Shown here: piece by piece, positions 40,120 through 50,700 of the stretch
Layout: every line of letters begins with the position of its first letter
How positions within the stretch are numbered: the first letter of the stretch is position 1
Source of the DNA: Brettanomyces bruxellensis
Taxonomy: Eukaryota > Ascomycota > Pichiomycetes > Pichiales > Pichiaceae
DNA length: 64,000 nucleotides
Assembly (NCBI RefSeq): GCF_011074885.1
Contig: NC_054690.1
Span: 625,001 to 689,000 of the forward strand
Reading direction: 5' to 3'
The notes under the pieces: model-generated
The model's database searches: none
Told to the model about the DNA's origin: nothing
The model's input: only the letters and a program-made list of their open reading frames with translations
Program-made: the position numbers and the translations under genes

Positions 40120-43100
40120 ATGGACCAACCATCAGGAGTAGATCAACCTGACAACACGGCAGACTCTGTGTCTAGAAGGACGATTGTCGAAGTGTCACAA
40201 CTTTTGGAGAATTTTGCGCAAAACGATCCAATTTTTGACAATGAACTTCTTTATCCGACACCAAAGCCCTCAGAGATTGCCAAGTTCGACCCTGTTACTG
40301 GCAAATTATCACAGGCTACAATTGAATCAATAGTTACGTATCTAACATCTCCAGAAATTATTGATTACCAGTTCATAGTGGACTTTTTCCTCAGTTTTCG
40401 AACATTCATAGACACACTACCGTTAATGGAACTTCTTCTGTGCAGACTAACGTGGTGTCTAAAAGGTTCTCTTTCGGAGGATCCGGAGACGGCAACCATA
40501 GGAAAGCTTGCCCTTGTCAGAACTTTTGTCACCATCAGACATTGGATATTAAATCATTTTCAGGACGACTTTCTTAATGACAGACAAATGCGGGAACTTT
40601 TCACATCCACAATTAACGAGCTTCCCCATCACGAGTGTTACATTAAAAATGGCGGTCAATCTTCATCTTTGGGATCGAAAGTTCTTGTGAGTTTGAAAAA
40701 GAGCTATCTGGTGATGTGCCACATCTTCTGGAACACTGTCTCTCTCGACAAGTTAAAGGATGTTGATATTCTCACCTATCCGATCAAGAGTTACTCATCC
40801 ATACCTCACACACGGCTTTCAGTGCTTGGACTGAGACAAATCCGTGATCCATCAGTCCGTAGGTCTGGAATTTTATCCATGGTCGAGCAGAACTCATCAA
40901 GTTCTGTTAATATGCTCTTGAAAGAGCATTCCAAACAAAATACCAACTCCAATAATACCTTAGAAAGCATAATTCAAGGAAGTTTGCATACCAATTGGAG
41001 AAAGGCTACCAGTCTGGGTGCTGCGATGGGTACGAGAGTTTCGCATTCATCAGCAAACAGATATGATAGCATATTTGCGAAAGATAGATTTATACTTCAC
41101 CCAAAAGCATCGTTGGCATCATTGGGTCCAAAGAATTTGAAAAATGTTAGCCGTGATGGTACAATAGAAAATCTTTACAGCAATGTTCTGGAGCACGTGC
41201 AGACCACACCAGTGCAAGGAGTGAAGTCACTTGCTTCCACATCTGGTGATAGAATACCTACGAGTCAAGAAAGTAGGGGTTTCACAGTAGGTGGAAGGCT
41301 CGAAGTCTTCAGTGATAGTACAGTTATAAAGATAGCGCCAAGTACACCTTTGAAAAGACTGAACAGTCGTGTAAATGTTATGGCCAGCAAAAAGAAAGAG
41401 GCTCGTACTTCGAGAAAAATTGGAAGGTTGACGCATAGTAATACACAGCGAAGAAGGACGAGAATTTTTAGGCACTTGTTTCCTGGCGATTATGGTGTGG
41501 GATCCAATGTATTTAATGCTGGTGAAAGTTGCAAAACCGGGGTATCGGAAAGTTCTACTGGTGTATCGAAGTCAGAGGCAAAGCCACACAGATTGTTAAG
41601 TCTGAAAAGACAAATTGACACCGCTGGAAAAATCGATGTTTTGAGCAAGAGAGTTCTCACGGACTACGAGACGATACACGAGAATAAGGATAAGATCACA
41701 CAGGCACGACTAAAGAAAAAGGCATCAATACCTAATATGGCCCAGGAAGAAAGCTATTTTCAGGAATCTCCAACAAAGGGAAAAGGATCAAGCCATGGAA
41801 CAGCATCCATAGAGTCTTCGGCACTGCTTGCAAACTTTAACAGTAAGTTTGGACCCAATGATTCGAATATCGATAATAGTAGCATTTCTGATGCGATCGA
41901 TGTAGATAATTCAGCTGTGGAGCAACAAGTGGACGAGTTGGCATCTGCATCGGAGAATCCTGATGATAAACTGTCCTTTAAGACACCGTCTGTTACAATA
42001 AACTGGTCGAATTCGCTGGATATTTCGCATTCCACTAGAGATATAGTCGACATGTCTCTTCATCCAACTGGTACAGAGAGGATCGTGGATTCTGAAGTGG
42101 CAGCCAGTATTGAGGAAAAACAGATAGAGGAACAAGACAACCAAGAACAGCAAAATGCACCTGAAGATGCTAATGAACAGGCCACGATTTCTACTGATAG
42201 GACAAGCTATTATGATACTAAGAGTACGCCACCAGTAAAAATTGATCTTAAACCCATGAAAAGTGCACATGCTTTAGATTTGTCTGATTCTGAATTTTTT
42301 TCCTTTGAGTCGGCAGCAAGTCCTATATTATCCAACAGAAGCTCTAAGACGGATGCCAGCGAGAATTTACTACAGCTTGACGATGCCATGTTATCTGCCA
42401 ACAATGACAAGAATACCAATAGCATGAATTCCACTGTTTCACTTATCAAGGAGAAAAGGAATACCAACATGTCTACTGTGGAAGAAGACGAGACATGCGT
42501 GAAAATTCCGAAGGAAACTCAGGAGGTTGTTCACCATGAAGATGTTGCTGGCATAAATGAAGATCATAGCATCGAAGAAATTGTTCAGAAAGCATCTATG
42601 AATGAGAATGATGATGATAAAATGTACGGTAGAAATGGTGAAGAGGGAATTAGTGATCATGATGAAGATGCTGAAAGCGGGTCTAAAAGTGCATGCAACA
42701 TAAAAAGACAGGAAAGCAATCAGCAGGAGAGTCCAAATTCATTTAGAAAGAACTCCTCAGGACTTCGAACGACTGATTCGCTAGATGGTACTTTACCCCT
42801 TGGATGCTCTTCTATGATCTCAACACCACCGACTTCTATCAAAGAAGGTAAGAAGAGAATTAAATCCGATGAAACGGACCTTGAAACTGACTTGGACAAG
42901 CAGATTTCGGTCAGGGTTATCTCCCGCAACAGCGTTGTGTCATCAAGATCTTACATGACGTATGATTCGTCACTTTCGTCTGACGGATATGTGCAGGACA
43001 GGTGTCAATTTTCATCTGCTAAGCTCAGGAAGAAGAATGCATTCAATGATCTCAGAAAAGGATTGGTACATGAAGTGGTGACGGAGGATGATACTCACAA

Positions 43101-44724
43101 TTCACCAGCCCCTCATGAGGATATTGCAGTTCAAGGTAACGGTGATACTGATTCAAGTCCTCATGGAAGTTTACTTCTGGGATCATCCTCGTACAGCTCT
43201 TATTCAATTGATTCGCATAATCTTTGTGAACAAATGGCGCTTCCTTTTTACATTGGCGATTTGACTAACGCGAATGTTAATAAGACCGGGATTGCAGTTG
43301 ACAAGACAGAAACTTCGATTTCTTCCTCCTTATCGCAATCCACCGTATCTAGTGGGCAATGCTCTTCTGATTTGTCCTCATCAGAGAGTCCACAATCATG
43401 CCTTTTACCATATCCTGGCATTTCTCAGTCTGCTATTGACGAACTTGCTGCAATCCCAGATAATGAAATAGACTGTAACCCAATCGAATATGCAAGAAGT
43501 AAGCTTAAAGGTGAGATGTCGACTGAGAAAAAAGGTGTCCCTGAATTCAATGATAAGAAGGATCTTACACCTCCAATGGAACCAACTCACGAGGAGGATG
43601 TTATTAATGGGTCCGGTGAATCGTTGAATACAATGGAAGAGCAGAAATTGGAAGATAGGGTTCATGATTTATTTATTTCATCGAGTCCAAATGCTGTTGA
43701 AAAAGGGGAAGATAGCGGGAAAAAACTGTTTAATCACCAAAGGACACCAACATCTGTTTCAGCAGGATCTAGTACAAGACTAAAGTACAGTTCGGTTTCT
43801 CTAAAGCATCAACCTAGGAGCACCAGTTCGTTTGATATCGAGTCGTTAAAGCTCACTCCTAAGAAGTTGTTATATGGAACGCCATTGATGAGTGTTCAGG
43901 AAGCCATGTATAAGGGTAACCATATACCATTTATCTTAAGTTACGGATCCGACGTCTTATTCAACCAGATGACTCTGATTGAACGAGATCTACTTCTTTC
44001 CATTGATTGGAAGGAGATTCTTGACACTAAATGGGACAAGCCAATCAACCCATATAGCTCATGGCTTAGACTTTTGCTTGATAGCGTAGACAAATCTGGT
44101 TTAGAGATTATTACGTTGAGATTTAACCTTGTCACTAACTGGATTATATCAGAGATTCTTTTATGCAAAGACTTGGCCGTTCGCGTACTTACAATCTCCA
44201 GGTTCATTCACTTGGGAATCGTTTGCAAAAAGAAGCAGAATTATGCCACAATGTTTCAGGTGACCTTAGCATTAACTGCACCAATCATCAAAAAATTGAA
44301 ATCCACATGGAATGCCATTGATGCGGGAGATCTGTTGGTTTTGAAAGAACTCAAGGATGCTACCTCTCCCGCAAACAATTTCAAGGACATTCGGGATCAA
44401 ATGGATGTTGCAGTTCCTTCGAAAGGTATAATTCCATTTATTGCCCTTGATTTAAGTGATTTGACAGTTAATTCTGAACGGTCGGACACTATTGCAGTTG
44501 CAACGGATACAGATGGAGAAGAGGCTGGTGAACCATATGAGTTAATTAATTTTGATAAGTTTAGAACAAAATGTGGAATATTGAAGAGGATACTGAGACT
44601 AATCGACTGGTCGAAGTTGTACAAACTTACCGAAAATAAAGAGGCCCTATCTAAGTGTTTGTACCTCAGTTCGATGAGCGAACAGGAGATGGAATATTGC
44701 TATGCACATCTTGATACACCATAG
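40120..44724 (+). CDS. LTE1: Lte1-like guanine nucleotide exchange factor
   Basis: 1,534 residues (S. cerevisiae Lte1 1,435). The layout is that of Lte1: a RasGEF N-terminal domain right at the start (about 50-200, with YLTSPEIIDYQFIVDFFLSFR), a very long Ser/Asp/Glu-rich disordered middle, and the catalytic RasGEF domain at the C-terminus (about 1270-1530, with ISRFIHLGIVCKKKQNYATM). Cdc25 instead has an SH3 domain at the start. In S. cerevisiae Lte1 promotes mitotic exit by keeping Tem1 active and restraining Bfa1/Bub2/Kin4 in the bud. The many SP and TP sites in the middle suggest Cdk control, which is also family knowledge. Confidence 0.88.
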   Translation: MDQPSGVDQPDNTADSVSRRTIVEVSQLLENFAQNDPIFDNELLYPTPKPSEIAKFDPVTGKLSQATIESIVTYLTSPEIIDYQFIVDFFLSFRTFIDTLPLMELLLCRLTWCLKGSLSEDPETATIGKLALVRTFVTIRHWILNHFQDDFLNDRQMRELFTSTINELPHHECYIKNGGQSSSLGSKVLVSLKKSYLVMCHIFWNTVSLDKLKDVDILTYPIKSYSSIPHTRLSVLGLRQIRDPSVRRSGILSMVEQNSSSSVNMLLKEHSKQNTNSNNTLESIIQGSLHTNWRKATSLGAAMGTRVSHSSANRYDSIFAKDRFILHPKASLASLGPKNLKNVSRDGTIENLYSNVLEHVQTTPVQGVKSLASTSGDRIPTSQESRGFTVGGRLEVFSDSTVIKIAPSTPLKRLNSRVNVMASKKKEARTSRKIGRLTHSNTQRRRTRIFRHLFPGDYGVGSNVFNAGESCKTGVSESSTGVSKSEAKPHRLLSLKRQIDTAGKIDVLSKRVLTDYETIHENKDKITQARLKKKASIPNMAQEESYFQESPTKGKGSSHGTASIESSALLANFNSKFGPNDSNIDNSSISDAIDVDNSAVEQQVDELASASENPDDKLSFKTPSVTINWSNSLDISHSTRDIVDMSLHPTGTERIVDSEVAASIEEKQIEEQDNQEQQNAPEDANEQATISTDRTSYYDTKSTPPVKIDLKPMKSAHALDLSDSEFFSFESAASPILSNRSSKTDASENLLQLDDAMLSANNDKNTNSMNSTVSLIKEKRNTNMSTVEEDETCVKIPKETQEVVHHEDVAGINEDHSIEEIVQKASMNENDDDKMYGRNGEEGISDHDEDAESGSKSACNIKRQESNQQESPNSFRKNSSGLRTTDSLDGTLPLGCSSMISTPPTSIKEGKKRIKSDETDLETDLDKQISVRVISRNSVVSSRSYMTYDSSLSSDGYVQDRCQFSSAKLRKKNAFNDLRKGLVHEVVTEDDTHNSPAPHEDIAVQGNGDTDSSPHGSLLLGSSSYSSYSIDSHNLCEQMALPFYIGDLTNANVNKTGIAVDKTETSISSSLSQSTVSSGQCSSDLSSSESPQSCLLPYPGISQSAIDELAAIPDNEIDCNPIEYARSKLKGEMSTEKKGVPEFNDKKDLTPPMEPTHEEDVINGSGESLNTMEEQKLEDRVHDLFISSSPNAVEKGEDSGKKLFNHQRTPTSVSAGSSTRLKYSSVSLKHQPRSTSSFDIESLKLTPKKLLYGTPLMSVQEAMYKGNHIPFILSYGSDVLFNQMTLIERDLLLSIDWKEILDTKWDKPINPYSSWLRLLLDSVDKSGLEIITLRFNLVTNWIISEILLCKDLAVRVLTISRFIHLGIVCKKKQNYATMFQVTLALTAPIIKKLKSTWNAIDAGDLLVLKELKDATSPANNFKDIRDQMDVAVPSKGIIPFIALDLSDLTVNSERSDTIAVATDTDGEEAGEPYELINFDKFRTKCGILKRILRLIDWSKLYKLTENKEALSKCLYLSSMSEQEMEYCYAHLDTP

Positions 44725-44888
44725 TTGATGCGTGTTTGGGCCTCAACATAGAGTTAAAATAAATTGTATACTAAAGAATATATTAAAATGTATCACGTCT
44801 TAGATTTAAGGGTCATAAAATTTTATATACAACAGAGTGAATGTAACTGTATATTAAAGTATAGAAAAGATGCCAATTGCATGTGCGT

Positions 44889-46433
44889 CTAATGAATTAT
44901 CTCTGCAAATTTTGAATACAATGAGCGAATAAAATCAAAGGTGAAGCCAGAATGAAGAATATGCTTAACAGTTTTGATGATCAAAACCAAAATTAAGCAG
45001 CCAAATATTATAAGTATAATGTTACCCCTAGTCTTTTGGGTAAAAACGTTCCGCTTTTTAACCTGCTCCAAAGCAAGTATTTCCTTTCCAAAAGAAGTTA
45101 AAGTTTCCTCGTCCTTCTTCAAACTTGATTTGACAACAGTCAATCTAGCGTTTAGATCATTGAGATTCGTAAACAAATCACTTGATTTGAGCTTTCTCAA
45201 GTCATTTTCTTTAATGCTATCAACATCCCCCGAATATGTTTGTATATCTTTAATAGTTGCCTCGAGCTGTCTATTCAGCTCATCGAGCTTTTCATACTTG
45301 CTATGGACATCCTCAAATAACTTTGTGTTATCTTCATCAACGCTGTTGATACACTTTGCAAGGTTTGCATTGATCATATCATTAAGATCTTCAAACTTTT
45401 TACGTATTTCAGGCGCAATAAAATTTCTTGACGATCCTGACGAGGGTAAGTCAGCAGATGCATAAGAACTTAAGTGAGATGAATCAAGTCCAGAAACATT
45501 TTGAGAGTGTCCTGACTCATGTGATATATTCGATTGTGATTGTAATCCAGAAGATAGTGGAAATGATGTCATGCTTTTTAATCTATTATGTGAGGAGGAC
45601 AATTTGCGATCATCCGGAGTGTCTCCAGAGCTTCTTGAACTCGTATTAACCTGCCCAAACGAATCTCTTGCAAGTAATCTTGGACTATTTGAAGTGCTAT
45701 CACCAAAGCTGTTTCTTTTACTGGCAAATTCCGAAGAAGATGGGGTGTTTGAAGTCCGCGAGTAGCGTAAAGAAGGAGAAAGAGCTATTGGTGTCATGGA
45801 ACTGCTCATCAAATCTTCATCCGGTGTATTCATTCTAACAGGTGAATCATAGAACCTCCTGCCTAAAGATGAACTTAAATTCACGGCCGAATGAGACCTC
45901 AAATGCCTTTTGTCTGCAGATGATTCTATTGCCGTCAGAAGCAAACTAGCTGTTGAATCTGCTGGTAAATTAGTCATTGAACTTGCTGAACGAGAATGTT
46001 TAAATTCAACTCCGTGTACGGATGGATACAACACACTCGAATTGCCATTTTCGGACGTATTACGAGTCTTTCTATCGGAAGATACGTAACTTACCTTCGA
46101 GGGAGGATCCAGCATTGGCTCTTCTTGATCCCCAGTTCTCGCATCATAAAAAGGTAGTAAATCATTGGATCCATCGGCAGAACTACTTTGCCCATTTCCG
46201 TGCATAAAAAATGGTGCTGCAAGCTTCTTTGTCAGCTTTTTTGCATAGCTGTAAGGTCCATGATGACGATGATGGTGATGACCATTAAAATGATGATGAT
46301 GATCTTTGTCAGCATTAATCAGGGGGTATTGATATATAACCTCATTCAGACTGTCATTAGGACTATCCCAGCTTTGTGTCTCCGAATTTAGTCCTGAATC
46401 TATCGCTTTGTCTGCATCTATGGATTGCGGCAT
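44889..46433 (-). CDS. Single-pass membrane protein with coiled coil, function unknown
   Basis: 514 residues that I do not recognise. The first 330 are low in complexity and Ser/Asn-rich, with a His cluster near residues 45-58. From about 340 to 460 comes a helical, heptad-like region (LNDMINANLAKCINSVDED, LNDLNARLTVVKSSLKKDEE). A single membrane helix (about 467-487, NIILIIFGCLILVLIIKTV) lies near the end, followed by about 27 mostly hydrophobic residues. The topology suggests a C-terminally anchored protein with its bulk in the cytosol, for instance at the ER, Golgi or nuclear envelope. A SNARE-like role is possible but no SNARE layer pattern was seen. The gene is convergent with LTE1 and divergent from MYO2. 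Confidence 0.75.
   Translation of the reverse strand: MPQSIDADKAIDSGLNSETQSWDSPNDSLNEVIYQYPLINADKDHHHHFNGHHHHRHHGPYSYAKKLTKKLAAPFFMHGNGQSSSADGSNDLLPFYDARTGDQEEPMLDPPSKVSYVSSDRKTRNTSENGNSSVLYPSVHGVEFKHSRSASSMTNLPADSTASLLLTAIESSADKRHLRSHSAVNLSSSLGRRFYDSPVRMNTPDEDLMSSSMTPIALSPSLRYSRTSNTPSSSEFASKRNSFGDSTSNSPRLLARDSFGQVNTSSRSSGDTPDDRKLSSSHNRLKSMTSFPLSSGLQSQSNISHESGHSQNVSGLDSSHLSSYASADLPSSGSSRNFIAPEIRKKFEDLNDMINANLAKCINSVDEDNTKLFEDVHSKYEKLDELNRQLEATIKDIQTYSGDVDSIKENDLRKLKSSDLFTNLNDLNARLTVVKSSLKKDEETLTSFGKEILALEQVKKRNVFTQKTRGNIILIIFGCLILVLIIKTVKHILHSGFTFDFIRSLYSKFAEIIH
46259..46305. repeat. ATG/CAT trinucleotide-rich tract coding for His cluster
   Basis: Imperfect GATGAT and CAT runs within the unknown membrane protein gene encode ten His in about 14 residues. 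Such tracts vary in length by replication slippage. Confidence 0.7.
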
Positions 46434-47714
46434 TAATCCAGAGGAAAAATATGTGTCTTCAAATTATTCTATCCGAACGAAAAATACAATTCTGATGCTA
46501 GATGAATGAGCCCAGCTAACTTCAACAATGAATCCCTTTTCTCTATGAAACTTAAATAAACGCTATTACTTTATATATGACAACGTATTTTTTATTGGAA
46601 TCTGTGTGAGTGCAACTAATAGTAAAGAAAATGTGAAGTTTATTTACCACCTTTCTTATTCTACTGGAGACTTCGACTTCCGCAAAAGCCTCCTATTCTT
46701 GTCGCGTCGATGGACCCAAATTAAAATTCCCGTCGTCTCTCGTGGTCAGAATGTGAACAAAACAAAAGAAAACAAAGAACGCGCTCAAGATTCGCGACTG
46801 ACAGCAACGGCCAGATATGTAAATATCCAGAAATCACCAGATCGACAGAGGAAAATCAATCGGACATTTGTTCGTGTTGTATGAACATTTGAAATCGGGA
46901 ATATTTGAATCAATGAATTGCAGAAAACTAAATCCTCAGGTACTATACACAGGCACTTACTCCTGTATGTTTAATAGTGGAAAACTTAGAAATGGCCTCA
47001 AATCTTCTCTGTGTATATTTCAGGTAAGGACCTAAAATGTTAGCGGAAGCCTAGATCTCAAATCATTTTAATCCGAAAAAGTATTTTGCGACTGCATGTT
47101 CGTTATGATTAATTTAAAAGCACACATAATACTGACCGGCTGTGTATTGGAAAGCATGAACAGTAACAATTGATCACTTTTTCATCCCTATTCACTATGA
47201 TCTGCTTCATTCTTTTCGATCATTTTTTGTCCTGTTTTCACTTTGAATTTTCGTATTATTTTTGTCCCTCCTGAATTTTTTTGGAATAGAAGCACCTCAA
47301 TCTTGAATAAACCCACTACTACTTGATGAATAAAAAATTTCCCTGTTTTCACTAAACAAAGTGTCTTTTTTTTTCTTGTTGTTGTCCTTCGAAAAGCAAA
47401 AAAAAAATATAAATAAAAAAAGCGTGCTACCTAACTGCTAACTTGCACTTCCCTCTCCTACCAATTAAAGCCTGTCTCTTTCCCATTACAGCATATTTTA
47501 AATTGTCAGTCGAAAGATTGCAGTTTGCGTTTTGTCCGCTAATTAATACTACTTTCAGCTGTAAATATTAAGTGGCGTGTTCAATCGTTGTTAGAATATT
47601 TACTACCTTTGATCCGACACAGATCAACAATTTTTATTCATTTCTCACCTGAAACAATCTAAGGCAAAAAGTAACAATCTCTGATTTAGCAGATTTTCTG
47701 GAAGATCTGCAAAT
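46434..47714. other. Intergenic, divergent promoters of unknown gene and MYO2
   Basis: 1,281 bp with T-rich and A-rich runs near 47367-47420. A 92-codon frame (46606-46884) begins with GTG and is not called. No element was assigned. Confidence 0.55.
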
Positions 47715-50700
47715 ATGGCATCCAACTTCGAACCAGGAACTCGATGCTGGATTCCTGATGAGGCTGAAGGTTGGCTTGGAGTGGAAGTTAAAGAAGTTAC
47801 CCATGAAAACAAGAAGTATCAACTTCATTTGATTACAGATGATGGTTCGAACGAAATTAATTTGGAGTTACCATCACTCGATGATGGCACTAAAAATCTT
47901 CCTTTACCAAGAAATCAAGTTGAAGCTGTTGAGGATCTTACAGAGCTCTCTCATTTGAATGAACCTTCGGTTCTTAATGCTATTCGAACACGTTATGCGC
48001 AGTTGAATATATACACATATTCCGGAATTGTTCTTATAGCTATCAATCCCTTCCAAAGGAACGATGAGCTCTACTCTCAACATAGAATACAGAGGTACGC
48101 GTTCAAGCGTCGCGGTGAAGAGGAGCCACATTTATTTGCAATTGCTGAAGAAGCTTATAGATGTATGATAAATGAACGTCAGAATCAGTCGATCGTCGTT
48201 TCCGGTGAATCTGGTGCCGGTAAGACTGTTTCGGCTAAATATATTATGAGATATTTTGCATCTGTTGAGACAGATGAAAAGAAGCATGACATGTCTGATA
48301 CCGAAAAGCGTATTTTGGCCACGAATCCTATTATGGAGTCATTTGGTAACGCCAAAACCACACGAAATGATAATTCATCCCGATTTGGTAAATACTTGGA
48401 AATTCTTTTCGACAAAGATGTTGTGATTTGCGGTGCAAGAATTAGAACATATCTTTTGGAGAGATCTAGATTGGTGTTCCAGCCCAAAACCGAAAGGAAC
48501 TACCACATTTTTTATCAGATAATGGCTGGACTCGATGCTGACACAAAGAAAGAATTTGGTTTGTCTTCAATTGATGATTTTCATTACTTAAATCAAGGAG
48601 GTGCTCCGATCATCGACGGCGTTGATGACAGTAAAGAGTTTGAAGAAACTTGCCGAGCCCTATCATTGGTTGGCATCGATGAAGTTAAGCAGAAGGATAT
48701 CTTTAAAATCCTTGCCGGTTTGCTGCACATCGGTAACATTAATATTCAGAAGACTAGATCGAGCGCAATCCTCTCTTCTGATGATCCAAACTTGCAAAAA
48801 GCAAGTGAATTATTGGGATTGGATGCGGAGAATTTTGGTCGTTGGATCATCAAGAAGCAAATCAATACGCGTTCCGAGAAGATCATCTCAAACTTGAACT
48901 ATGAACAGTCTGTTGTTGCCAGAGATTCTGTTTCCAAGTTTATATATGCGTCATTATTTGACTGGCTCGTTCAATTTATTAATGCTGATCTATGTTCGCC
49001 TGAGCTAGAGGACAAGATTGCAACATTTATCGGTGTGTTGGATATTTACGGTTTCGAGCATTTCAAAAAGAACTCGTTTGAACAATTCTGTATCAATTAT
49101 GCCAACGAAAAGTTACAACAGGAGTTCACACAGCACGTGTTTAAGCTTGAGCAGGAGGAGTACGTTAAAGAGGAGATTGAATGGTCGTTCATAGAGTTTT
49201 CGGATAACCAGCCATGTATCAATGTGATTGAGGGCAGACTTGGTGTTTTGGATCTTTTGGATGAGGAAGCTCGTCTGCCTTCTGGTAATGATCAGCAGTG
49301 GATTGATAAGATGTATCAGTCGTTACTTAAGAAACCCACGGACGATGTTTTCCACAAGCCACGTTTCAGTAATGACAAGTTTATTATTTCTCACTATGCT
49401 TTGGATGTGACTTATGATTCGGAAGGTTTTATCGAGAAAAATAGAGATACTGTGTCTGACGGGCAACTGGAGACATTGAAGGCCACTAAAAATGAGTTAC
49501 TGGCCGATATCCTATCTACTCTTGAAAAGAAGACCGAGAGCTTAGATAAGAAGCCAAAACGGAATAGAAGAATGGGAGCAATGAGGAAGCCAACGCTTGG
49601 AAATATCTTCCGTTCATCTTTGATCGATCTTATGAAGACAATCAATTCCACCAATGCGCACTATATCAGATGTATAAAACCAAACGAGGCGAAAAAGGCC
49701 TGGGAGTTTGATCCACTGATGGTTCTTTCCCAGTTAAGGGCATGCGGTGTTTTGGAGACCATTAAAATTTCTTGTGCGGGATTCCCTTCGAGATCCACAT
49801 ATCTGGACTTCTTGGTGAACTTTGCAGTTCTCCTTCCTACAGAAGAAAGAGAGCAGTTTTTGAGGGGTGAGGGAACTGTCGAGGAAGCGAAGGCAGCAAC
49901 CAGAAAGTTGCTGAGTGACAAGATTAATGACGATCACAAGTACCAGATCGGTAAGACCAAGGTGTTCTTTAAGGCAGGAATACTTGGTGTGCTGGAAAAG
50001 ATGAGGTCGCACAAGATCAGAGACTCTGCTATAATAATACAAAAGAATATGCGTGCTCACTATATCCGCAAGCAGTATTTGGAGGCTATTAGTTCGTTAT
50101 ACTCGGCCCAGGCTGCTATTAGGGGATATTTGGCAAGATCTAGAATTAGCAGGATGTTAAAGACCGAGTCTGCAATCAAGATCCAATCGTTGATTAGAGG
50201 AAGTGTTGTGAGATCCCAGTTCAACAAGGCAATATACTCCTTGGTCTTGCTTCAGGCTGCACTTCACGGTGCATATGTAAGGAACGACATTCTCAGAAGC
50301 GTGAGATACCATTCAGCAATCTCCATTCAGTCTGCACTTCGTGGATTTTCTGCCAGAAAAAGATATCAGCACGTTGTCCATTCGGCCATTGTCATTGAAT
50401 GTTGTGGCCGGAGATTGTTGGCTAAGAAGAAGTACAATAAGCTCCGTGCTGAAGCAAAGTCTTTGAACAAGATGAAGGAGGTTCAGTATGGCTTGGAGAA
50501 CAAGGTGATTGAGTTGACGCAGAACCTCACAAATAAGGTCGAAGAGAACAGGAAGTTGATGTCTCAGATCGAGGAGTTGCAGCAAGTCCTAGCCACGACT
50601 AGAGACCAAGAGACAGAGTTGAAGCAGAAGCAGGTTAAGATGTCCACTGAGTACAACACAGAGATCTCGGGTCACCAGAAGAAGGTTGCGGAATTGAATG

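Noticed and set aside
46606..46884. 92-codon frame upstream of MYO2
   Set aside because: Begins with GTG, not ATG; no splice signals that would supply a start.
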